Shown one piece after another: positions 1 through 5,704 of a stretch of DNA of 11,324 bases. The stretch comes from Cytophagaceae bacterium UBA6715 (GTDB lineage: Bacteria; Bacteroidota; Bacteroidia; Cytophagales; Spirosomataceae): the NCBI GenBank assembly GCA_002454335.1, contig DKIP01000025.1, positions 1 through 11,324 on the forward strand, given 5' to 3'. Both the position numbers and the translations under genes were made by a program. Position 1 is the first letter of the stretch; every line of letters begins with the position of its first letter. The notes under the pieces were generated by a model, which saw only the letters and a list, made by a program, of their open reading frames with translations, had not been told where the DNA came from and did not search any database.

Positions 1-51
1 ACCACACACAAAAATATTTTACTTTTTTTTGTTCTAGTCTTATTTGCTTAA

Positions 52-1341
52 CTATTTAAAGGATAAAATGTAATTTTTCTGTTTTCCGTTACCCACCAAT
101 AAATATCGACCACGAATCTTCTCAAAATCCAATGCCGCATTCGGATCCGTTATTTTCACTTTATTTACACTAATGGCATTGTTTTGAATTGCTTTACGAG
201 CTTCTCCTTTGGAAGGGAAAATTAAATTCTCCGTTCCTACACTGATTAAATCCGTCAGGTTTTTGCATTCAGCTAACAAGGTCGCCGATACTTCATGGAT
301 CGGTAATTGGCCTAATAATGCTTCTGATGCACCTGCAATTAATTCAACCGCATCTTTGGAAAACAAGAGGGTAGAGGCCTCAATAACCAAAGCACATACC
401 TCCGCTCCATGTACCCGGGTCGTTACTTCCTCCGCAACAGCCTTTTGTAAAATGCGTAAATGTGGCGCCTCCGCGTGTTGCTTCTCTAATTCCTCTATCT
501 GCTCTTTCGTATATAGGGTAAATACGCGTATCAAACGAGGCACATCCGCATCCGCAGCATTTAACCAAAATTGGTAAAATGCGTAAGGGCTCGTCTTTTC
601 TGCATCCAACCAAACATTGCCCGATTCAGATTTGCCAAATTTCGTTCCATCCGCCTTCGTTACTAGGGGTGTCGTTAAGGCAAATGCAGCTCGCTCTGTT
701 GCATCTTCATCATGGCCTTCTTTCCGACGAATAATTTCCGTCCCCGTTGTAATATTTCCCCACTGATCCGAACCACCCATTTGTAATCGGACATTCTTCG
801 TCTTATATAAATGGTAAAAATCGTAACCCTGTAGTAATTGGTAAGAGAATTCCGTAAATGAAATACCGGTTTCCAAACGCTTCTTAACCGAGTCTTTTGA
901 CATCATGTAATTGACAGTCAAAAACTTTCCCGCCTCTCGTAAGAATCCCAAAAAGCTGAATTCCTTAAACCAATCATAATTATTAACAACCTCAGCTGAA
1001 TTAGTTCCCGCATGAAATTCCAAGAATTTTTCCAATTGCTTTTGAATACCAATCTGATTGGCTCGCAAGGTGTCTTCCGACAAAAATTCGCGTTCCGCAG
1101 CTTTACCCGATGGATCTCCAATCATTCCCGTCGCGCCGCCTACCAAAGCAATGGGCTTATGGCCACACAATTGAAAATGCTTCAACAACATAATTGCTGC
1201 CAAATTACCTATATGTAAACTGGGTGCTGTTGGATCAAACCCAATGTATGCCACGGTCATCTCTTTGGCTAATTGATCCTCTAATCCCGGAATCATATCC
1301 TGCAACATACCTCTCCAGCGCAATTCTTCAATGAAATTCAT
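52..1341 (-). CDS. tyrS: Tyrosyl-tRNA synthetase (TyrRS)
   Basis: Cytoplasmic class I aminoacyl-tRNA synthetase that activates tyrosine with ATP and charges tRNA-Tyr. The 429 residues match the usual bacterial TyrRS length. Visible in order: the Rossmann catalytic domain with Tyr32 and Asp36 in AYIGFDPT, the HIGH-class motif HIGN at 43-46, the GGSDQWGN segment at about 189-196 that lines the tyrosine pocket, and the second signature KFGKS at 234-238 (the normal TyrRS form of KMSKS). The last roughly 60 residues look like the S4-type RNA-binding domain that grips the tRNA. The ATG start at 1339-1341 has a weak purine stretch (AGGAAG) directly before it, and no earlier in-frame start is needed. 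It lies downstream of queA on the same strand, with a 133-nt gap rich in inverted repeats that may belong to its leader. Identity is near certain. Confidence 0.98.
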   Translation of the reverse strand: MNFIEELRWRGMLQDMIPGLEDQLAKEMTVAYIGFDPTAPSLHIGNLAAIMLLKHFQLCGHKPIALVGGATGMIGDPSGKAAEREFLSEDTLRANQIGIQKQLEKFLEFHAGTNSAEVVNNYDWFKEFSFLGFLREAGKFLTVNYMMSKDSVKKRLETGISFTEFSYQLLQGYDFYHLYKTKNVRLQMGGSDQWGNITTGTEIIRRKEGHDEDATERAAFALTTPLVTKADGTKFGKSESGNVWLDAEKTSPYAFYQFWLNAADADVPRLIRVFTLYTKEQIEELEKQHAEAPHLRILQKAVAEEVTTRVHGAEVCALVIEASTLLFSKDAVELIAGASEALLGQLPIHEVSATLLAECKNLTDLISVGTENLIFPSKGEARKAIQNNAISVNKVKITDPNAALDFEKIRGRYLLVGNGKQKNYILSFK

Positions 1342-1358
1342 CTTCCTATATTTAATAG

Positions 1359-1399
1359 CCCTAGTCTTCAGCCTAGGGTCCCTAGGTTAAAACCTGGGG
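1359..1399 (-). repeat. Nested inverted repeats upstream of tyrS (REP-like or leader structure)
   Basis: Read on the minus strand, four segments follow one another: A CCCCAGGTT (1399-1391), B AACCTAGGG (1388-1380), C CCCTAGG (1378-1372) and D CTAGGG (1364-1359). A pairs with B (one wobble pair), B with C as a near-perfect palindrome, and C with D across an 8-nt loop, so A-B plus C-D competes with B-C. Three CTAG tetramers fall within 25 nt. No T-run follows D on the minus strand, so this is not a classic terminator for that strand. It could be a REP-type palindromic element or an alternating RNA structure in the tyrS leader. The structure is seen directly; its role is not known. Confidence 0.6.
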
Positions 1400-1452
1400 T
1401 TGATAATATTTATTTTTGGTTTCTAACGTCCAAGGTCCATTTTCTTGGGTCA

Positions 1453-1460
1453 CAAAATTA
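1453..1460 (-). promoter_or_regulatory. Possible -7 element for tyrS
   Basis: The minus-strand octamer TAATTTTG fits the Bacteroidota -7 consensus TAnnTTTG. It lies 14 nt past the queA stop and about 110 nt before the tyrS ATG. I see no TTG at the expected -33 position, and the motif is easily met by chance in AT-rich DNA. If real, the inverted repeats at 1359-1399 would lie within the tyrS 5' leader. Confidence 0.25.
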
Positions 1461-1482
1461 ATGATTCTTCGGAATTATTTTT
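1460..1482. terminator. Weak hairpin at the queA 3' end
   Basis: On the plus strand AATGATTC and GAATTATT form an 8-bp stem (one G-T wobble) closed by a C(TTCG)G tetraloop and followed by T's. On the minus strand the same arms pair with one A-C mismatch and are followed by AATTTTG. It overlaps the queA stop codon (1475-1477), so it may end queA transcription, but the stem is almost all A-T pairs and would be weak. Confidence 0.3.
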
Positions 1483-2701
1483 CCTTTTTGAAAAACAAAC
1501 ACGCATCCCCATAACTTAAGAAACGATAACTTTCTTGTTTGGCTTCTTCGTAAATATCCTTCCATGCATCCCCGATTAAAGCGGAGACAAGTACCAATAA
1601 AGTTGATTTGGGTTGATGGAAATTCGTGATCAACGCATCGCAGAATTGAAAACGATAAGTTGGCATTATGAGTAGTTCCGTTTGAGCTAACCAATTTGAT
1701 AATTTATTAGCATCCATATAATGCAAGATTGCTTGTAAGGCATCCGTTTTAGAAACCTCCATGCGATCTTGATAAGCGAATTCCTTAGGGATGACAAAAC
1801 CTTCCGTGGGAATGGCTTTTTTTTCGCATACCCATACCCCTGACCAATATAAACTCTCCACGGCACGAAGTGCAGTCGTTCCCACAGGGACAAAAGTTCC
1901 TGAATGCTCCATCAATTGCTGAATGAATGAACGTTCAAAGATGAGCTGCTCACGATGCATCGGATGATTCCGTATTTCATCTTCTTTAACTGGTAAAAAT
2001 GTCCCAGCTCCTACATGTAAGGTTAGGAAACTTTTTTGGATACCCTTTCCTTCCAATCGGTCGATGATGGCTGGTGTAAAATGCAAACTTGCGGTAGGTG
2101 CTGCAACGGCTCCTAGTTCTTTGGAAAATACCGTTTGGTAGCGTTCTTGATCCGATAATTCCGTATCACGCTCCATATAAGGAGGTAAAGGGATTTTACC
2201 TATTTCATTCAAAATGCTTGCGAATGTATGCTCGCCCGACCATTGAATCTGAACTTGATTTAATTCTCGCTCATGCCAATGGATGCGTAAAGCAACCTCT
2301 TGGCCTTCAATTTCAATTCTTTTGGTAAGCGTTTCGCCTATTTTCCACCGCTTTTTATTTCCCACCAAACATTCCCAGGTGATCTCTCCGCGCTGCTCCA
2401 TAACTTGTTGCGTCGCGATGTTGTCTGCCAAAGGCTTCAATAAGAATATCTCAATAGTCGTGCCACTTTCTTTCTGTAATTGAATGCGCGCCGGAATGAC
2501 CTTTGTATTATTGAAAATAAAAAGGCTATTGGTTGGAACTAATTCAGGTAGGTTTTGAAATGAATGATGGCTACTAATCCCAGAACGGTGAACGAGCAAG
2601 CGCGATTCATCCCGCTGCTGGCTCGGGAAAAATGCTATATGAGAATTGGGTAATTCATAATCAAACGCCTGAATCGAAATGTCGGGCATGTTGGAAATCA
2701 T
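1475..2701 (-). CDS. queA: S-adenosylmethionine:tRNA ribosyltransferase-isomerase, long form
   Basis: QueA transfers and rearranges the ribosyl part of SAM onto 7-aminomethyl-7-deazaguanine at the wobble position of tRNA, giving epoxyqueuosine in the queuosine pathway. Family signatures are visible: FDYELP at 13-18, RDESRLLV at 30-37, FNNTKVIPARI at 63-73, GAVAAPTASLHF at 197-208, HVGAGTFLPV at 229-238, GTTALRAVESL at 274-284 and ALITNFHQPKSTL at 356-368. At 408 residues it is longer than the usual 350 or so. The extra length lies mainly between GTTALRAVESL and the ITNFH motif (about residues 285-342). Several motif positions differ from the common form (FNDT to FNNT, TAGLHF to TASLHF, FHLPKST to FHQPKST). 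It may therefore be the long Bacteroidota form or a paralogue. The ATG at 2699-2701 overlaps the TGA of the upstream gene, which suggests translational coupling; Met5 is an alternative start. Confidence 0.9.
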   Translation of the reverse strand: MISNMPDISIQAFDYELPNSHIAFFPSQQRDESRLLVHRSGISSHHSFQNLPELVPTNSLFIFNNTKVIPARIQLQKESGTTIEIFLLKPLADNIATQQVMEQRGEITWECLVGNKKRWKIGETLTKRIEIEGQEVALRIHWHERELNQVQIQWSGEHTFASILNEIGKIPLPPYMERDTELSDQERYQTVFSKELGAVAAPTASLHFTPAIIDRLEGKGIQKSFLTLHVGAGTFLPVKEDEIRNHPMHREQLIFERSFIQQLMEHSGTFVPVGTTALRAVESLYWSGVWVCEKKAIPTEGFVIPKEFAYQDRMEVSKTDALQAILHYMDANKLSNWLAQTELLIMPTYRFQFCDALITNFHQPKSTLLVLVSALIGDAWKDIYEEAKQESYRFLSYGDACLFFKKEK

Positions 2702-3210
2702 GCTTCTTCTGGGCTATGCGTCGGTGATAAAAATAGTCGAATGGGCAAGTATAACAACCAAACAAGAATCAAGACGATTCCCAGTTTTGGAATATAGGTG
2801 TAGTCAGCGTCAAAGGTTCGTTGGTCGTTCAACAGGAGTAAAACGCGGAAAACTAAAATCAAATAGGTATTAATCAGAGCAGGCAAGAAATGTAACCAAT
2901 TAATTAAAGTTGCTTTAATCGTTGCATCCCCTTTGCTAGCGAAAATTTGGAATACGTTTCCCCAAACTTGCTCGGAAACGTTGGCGACACTTTTGATGAG
3001 TAATAGGGCCAGTACATTGAGTACGGTTACGATGCCGGCCGACAAATAAAAGATTTCTTCTTTAGGCAAAAATCCATCTCCACGCCCTGTTTCACCGAAA
3101 TGTACAGCTGCAGGATCTGGTAATCCGCGATAAACGAATAACAAGGTTATGCCAAAGGCAACCATGGAAACTATGCGCCAAACACGCGAAACGAAATAAT
3201 CGATTGACAT
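2698..3210 (-). CDS. Small multi-pass membrane protein, DUF1648-like
   Basis: A 170-residue inner-membrane protein with four predicted helices at about 10-28, 53-73, 104-127 and 142-161. Between the first two helices is the segment at 30-50, beginning LPDPAAVHF and containing GRGDG. It resembles the DUF1648 pattern (Pro, then His-Phe, Gly and Asp at set spacings) known from SdpI-like immunity proteins and other small membrane proteins. The biochemical function is unknown. I start it at the ATG at 3208-3210. A 7-codon extension would need a TTG start at 3229-3231, and that TTG lies inside a TAATTTTG octamer that looks like a promoter element. Its stop overlaps the queA start by 4 nt (ATGA), so the two are probably co-translated. 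The C-terminal tail is hydrophilic. The family assignment rests on pattern memory. Confidence 0.75.
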   Translation of the reverse strand: MSIDYFVSRVWRIVSMVAFGITLLFVYRGLPDPAAVHFGETGRGDGFLPKEEIFYLSAGIVTVLNVLALLLIKSVANVSEQVWGNVFQIFASKGDATIKATLINWLHFLPALINTYLILVFRVLLLLNDQRTFDADYTYIPKLGIVLILVWLLYLPIRLFLSPTHSPEEA

Positions 3211-3228
3211 AGGATTCAAAAATATCTT

Positions 3229-3236
3229 CAAAATTA
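3229..3236 (-). promoter_or_regulatory. Possible -7 element for the DUF1648-like gene and queA
   Basis: Minus-strand TAATTTTG fits the Bacteroidota -7 consensus TAnnTTTG and ends 18 nt before the preferred ATG at 3210, giving a short leader. A second match, TATTTTTG at 3224-3217, is too close to the ATG to give a normal leader. No clear TTG is seen at -33. Confidence 0.3.
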
Positions 3237-3293
3237 GTTCATAAGCGCGCGATTGCCTAATCTTTCTTGTTTTTTGATAAATATGGGCTTTCC

Positions 3294-3324
3294 TTTGGAT
3301 TCAAGGCCGAAAAAACTATTTTTG
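3294..3324 (+). promoter_or_regulatory. Bacteroidota-type promoter for pduO-ilvE
   Basis: TTTG at 3294-3297 (-33 element) and TATTTTTG at 3317-3324 (-7 element, exact match to TAnnTTTG) are separated by 19 nt, the spacing known for the primary sigma factor of Bacteroidota. Transcription would begin near 3330, leaving about 10 nt before the ATG at 3342. This also argues against an upstream ATG at 3267 as the start of the gene. It is the best promoter in the window. Confidence 0.65.
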
Positions 3325-3341
3325 TTGTTCTTTTACAAAAT

Positions 3342-3893
3342 ATGAAGATCTATACAAAACAAGGTGATGGAGGGTTTACGCGATTAGCCGACGGGAAGGG
3401 TTTGTCAAAATCCGACTTTCGTTTAGAAGCTATTGGCGATTTAGATGAACTGAATTCACATTTGGGACTTCTTGTTTGTAAAGTTGACGCGGAACTTGCC
3501 GCTAAATTACAGGCCATACAATCTAGTCTCTTTGTTTTGGGGGCACATGTTGCAAGCGATTCTAAAGAAGTATTAGGTAATATGGAATTGATTTCCTTGC
3601 AAGATATTGTCGCATTAGAGAATAATATTGATGCCTTGGATGCTCAATTAGCTCCTATGCGGTTTTTTATACTTCCGGGTGGACATGAAACAATTGCCAT
3701 GGCACAAATCGCTCGTACGGTTTGTCGGCGCGCGGAACGAAGCTTAATTCGTTGGGTGCAAGCCACAGAACATACTGATTACGAAATTGCGATGGCCTAT
3801 ATGAACCGATTATCTGATTACTTATTCATGGTGTGCCGTTTTTTACATCATAGCCTAGGTATACCTGAAATCCCTTGGAATTCAGGAAAATAA
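3342..3893 (+). CDS. pduO: ATP:cob(I)alamin adenosyltransferase, PduO type
   Basis: The enzyme transfers the adenosyl group of ATP to cob(I)alamin, making coenzyme B12 for enzymes such as methylmalonyl-CoA mutase or B12-dependent ribonucleotide reductase. The 183 residues fit the family. Motifs in order: the N-terminal ATP loop YTKQGDGGFTRL at 4-15, GDLDELNSHLG at 32-42, FILPGG at 109-114, the arginine-rich RTVCRRAER at 125-133 and YMNRLSDYLFMVCR at 153-166. These are the active-site helices of the trimeric PduO fold. An upstream in-frame ATG at 3267 would add 25 residues, but family members begin right at M-K-I-Y-T-K and a promoter lies between the two starts. ilvE follows after 14 nt, so the two are probably co-transcribed. 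No corrin-synthesis gene is in view, so salvage cannot be told from synthesis here. Confidence 0.95.
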   Translation: MKIYTKQGDGGFTRLADGKGLSKSDFRLEAIGDLDELNSHLGLLVCKVDAELAAKLQAIQSSLFVLGAHVASDSKEVLGNMELISLQDIVALENNIDALDAQLAPMRFFILPGGHETIAMAQIARTVCRRAERSLIRWVQATEHTDYEIAMAYMNRLSDYLFMVCRFLHHSLGIPEIPWNSGK

Positions 3894-3907
3894 AAAAAAT
3901 AAAGCGT

Positions 3908-4960
3908 ATGCAAATCCACATTGAACCAATCTCAAAATCCAGAATTGATCAAGTTGACTTTGATCACTTAGCCTTTGGTCGCAGCTTTGCTGATCACATG
4001 CTGGTCGCTGAATATGCCGACGGCGCTTGGCAATCTGTTAAAATCCAACCTTATGGCCCATTGGAATACCAACCAGCCATGATGTCTTTGCATTACGGTC
4101 AATCCATTTTTGAAGGAATGAAAGGATATCGTGGGAAAGATGGTAGCATACAAGTTTTCCGTCCAGAAGAAAATTGGAAGCGTTTTAACAAGTCGGCGCA
4201 CCGCATGTGCATGCCGGAAGTTCCTGAAGAGATTTTCTTGGGAGGCTTACGTGAATTGTTGAAATTAGATCAAGCTTGGGTTCCTGCCAAAGAGGGTTGC
4301 TCATTATACATACGTCCTTTCATGTTTGCAACGGATGAATATGTAGGTGTTACGCCATCAGCAACGTATAAATTCATCATCTTTAATTGCCCAGTGGGTT
4401 CTTATTATTCAAAACCTTTGCGTGTTCGCGTGGAAACGGAATACATCCGTGCTGCGAAAGGTGGGGTAGGATTTGCGAAGAATGCAGGAAATTATGGTGG
4501 GTCCTTGTACGCAACGCAAAATGCAAATAAAGATGGGTATGATCAAATCATTTGGACCGACGCAGCGACGCACCAATATGTAGAGGAAGCCGGTACAATG
4601 AATTTGATGTTTGTTATCAACGGTGCATTAGTTACAGCCGCTACCGGTGATACAATTTTAGATGGAGTAACGCGCAAATCGGTCTTACAAATAGCGAAAG
4701 ATTGGGGGATGGAAGTGCAGGAGCGCCAATTAGCCGTAAAGGAATTGATAGAAGGAATCCAAAATGGTTCGGTTACAGAGGCATTTGGAGCAGGGACGGC
4801 TGCTGTGATTGCACCAATCGCAACGATCGGTTTTGAAGGAAAAGATTATGACTTGCCGGAGCGCAAAGAATCTGATTTTTCGGTACGTGTGTACAATGAA
4901 ATTAATCAAATCCGTCTAGGCGAAATACCTGATACACGCAATTGGGTTTGGAAGGTTTAA
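3908..4960 (+). CDS. ilvE: Branched-chain amino acid aminotransferase
   Basis: PLP-dependent fold-type IV transaminase that interconverts leucine, isoleucine and valine with their 2-oxo acids, using 2-oxoglutarate/glutamate, in the cytoplasm. The 350-residue length and motifs fit the longer, eukaryote-like BCAT group rather than the roughly 310-residue E. coli type. Visible are HYGQSIFEGMKGYR at 62-75, the PLP-lysine region GFAKNAGNYG with the likely Schiff-base Lys191, EEAGTMN with Glu227 facing the pyridine nitrogen, and the glycine-rich GAGTAAV near the C-terminus. I chose the ATG at 3908. An earlier in-frame ATG at 3875 lies inside pduO and would add a Lys-rich stretch not typical of the family. 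There is no clear Shine-Dalgarno, only an A-rich leader. The stop codon overlaps that of the convergent lipoprotein gene. Confidence 0.96.
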   Translation: MQIHIEPISKSRIDQVDFDHLAFGRSFADHMLVAEYADGAWQSVKIQPYGPLEYQPAMMSLHYGQSIFEGMKGYRGKDGSIQVFRPEENWKRFNKSAHRMCMPEVPEEIFLGGLRELLKLDQAWVPAKEGCSLYIRPFMFATDEYVGVTPSATYKFIIFNCPVGSYYSKPLRVRVETEYIRAAKGGVGFAKNAGNYGGSLYATQNANKDGYDQIIWTDAATHQYVEEAGTMNLMFVINGALVTAATGDTILDGVTRKSVLQIAKDWGMEVQERQLAVKELIEGIQNGSVTEAFGAGTAAVIAPIATIGFEGKDYDLPERKESDFSVRVYNEINQIRLGEIPDTRNWVWKV

Positions 4961-5520
4961 GACTTCGCCTTTAGCACAATTTTAATACCTGGGTCTTTGG
5001 AAGTACTTACATCCTCCATTTCGACCTGGGTATTTTTATTTTGGAACCAAGAAGTTTTCTTTCCAGTTGATTTGGATGGGCCAAATTTTACATCAAAATA
5101 CTCCTTGATGCTTTTTTGCAATTCGCTTACCTGGGCATATTCTTCCACGTAGATGTCTAAATCGATTTCATTTATTTGACCTTGCGCATTTGCTAAATAG
5201 CTGATGTCAACAAAATTCAAATCGCTATCATCAAAATACAGGGAATATGATTTTCCAGATTGCGGTTGGCTTTCAGCTAATTCCGCCGACTCCTTAATTT
5301 GTGTAATATCGGTTCCCCAATTTGTTTTACGAATAATGAGTGTGTCGCTCAAGGTCATTTGCTTAACCCAGTCATGACTTGCATTCCAGGCCTCTCTGAT
5401 TTTGATTTGTTCCGGGGCGCCACTTATTTGCTCATTTTCTGCAGAGGAGCTGTCATTGTTGCAGGAATAAAGACTTGTAACTGCAAGGAATAGCAAAAAG
5501 TAAATCGAGCGTATTTTCAT
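4957..5520 (-). CDS. Putative lipoprotein of unknown function
   Basis: A 187-residue protein that I do not recognise. The N-terminus is a typical lipoprotein signal: MKIRS, a hydrophobic stretch at about 6-17, then a lipobox-like LYSC with Cys20 as the likely lipidated residue. A Ser/Asn/Glu-rich tether (NNDSSSAENE) follows, which in Bacteroidota could direct the protein to the outer membrane. The mature part is hydrophilic and acidic, with a short aromatic patch (YSLYFDDSDLNFVDISYL) and predicted mixed alpha/beta segments, and no other membrane span. It lies 184 nt beyond the Omp85-like gene on the same strand and may have its own promoter. Its stop overlaps the ilvE stop tail to tail. The lipoprotein call is fairly secure; no function can be given. 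Confidence 0.82.
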   Translation of the reverse strand: MKIRSIYFLLFLAVTSLYSCNNDSSSAENEQISGAPEQIKIREAWNASHDWVKQMTLSDTLIIRKTNWGTDITQIKESAELAESQPQSGKSYSLYFDDSDLNFVDISYLANAQGQINEIDLDIYVEEYAQVSELQKSIKEYFDVKFGPSKSTGKKTSWFQNKNTQVEMEDVSTSKDPGIKIVLKAKS

Positions 5521-5541
5521 AATGGCCTGAACTTATCATTT

Positions 5542-5549
5542 CAAAAATA
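5542..5549 (-). promoter_or_regulatory. Possible -7 element for the lipoprotein gene
   Basis: Minus-strand TATTTTTG is an exact TAnnTTTG match ending 22 nt before the lipoprotein ATG, a reasonable leader length. The expected TTG at -33 is not seen at the right spacing, so support is partial. Confidence 0.35.
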
Positions 5550-5593
5550 AATAAATTCAAGGTGGCTTGAATCATTCTATTGAAAAATATTCT

Positions 5594-5702
5594 TATTTTT
5601 GGAATTAGGAATAAGAATTTGTGCGCTTGCGCATTGCGATATTTAAGATTATTAGTGGTTAGGTATTTTAAAAAGAAGCCGGTCGTTGACTGGTTTTTTT
5701 TT
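5594..5702 (+). ncRNA. Candidate plus-strand small RNA (speculative)
   Basis: In the gap between the lipoprotein and Omp85-like genes, the plus strand carries an exact -7-type octamer TATTTTTG (5594-5601), a short GC-rich hairpin TGCG-CTTG-CGCA (5622-5633) and, at the end, a terminator-like hairpin with a T-run (5677-5702). Together they could define a transcript of about 95 nt. No -33 TTG is seen at the correct spacing and no known RNA family is recognised. The same DNA may only be the 3' end of the minus-strand neighbour and the leader of the next gene. Confidence 0.2.
5677..5702 (+). terminator. Terminator-like hairpin between the lipoprotein and Omp85-like genes
   Basis: AGCCGGTC and GACTGGTT pair over 8 bp (two G-T wobbles) around a GTT loop and run into nine T's. 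On the minus strand the two wobbles become A-C mismatches, although a TTCTTTTT run follows there too. It starts 3 nt beyond the stop of the minus-strand Omp85-like gene, so it may serve as that gene's terminator, or act in both directions. The pairing favours the plus strand, where no gene is known to end. Confidence 0.6.
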
Positions 5703-5704
5703 GC

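Noticed and set aside
9..16. TATTTTTG on the minus strand at the left edge, possible promoter of a gene outside the window
   Set aside because: No -33 element is seen and the downstream gene is not in view; the flanking DNA is simple A/T-rich sequence.
209..577. 122-codon plus-strand open frame inside tyrS
   Set aside because: It lies opposite a gene with full TyrRS motifs, shows no domain-like features and is a shadow of that coding sequence.
640..652. KFGKS in place of KMSKS in TyrRS
   Set aside because: This is the normal form of the motif in bacterial TyrRS, so it is not a defect.
3267..3341. N-terminal extension of the cobalamin adenosyltransferase from an upstream ATG
   Set aside because: A well-formed promoter lies within this stretch and family members begin at the later Met; the extension has no family resemblance.
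3875..3907. 11-codon upstream extension of ilvE
   Set aside because: It overlaps the end of pduO and encodes a Lys/Arg-rich stretch foreign to the family; the ATG at 3908 fits better.
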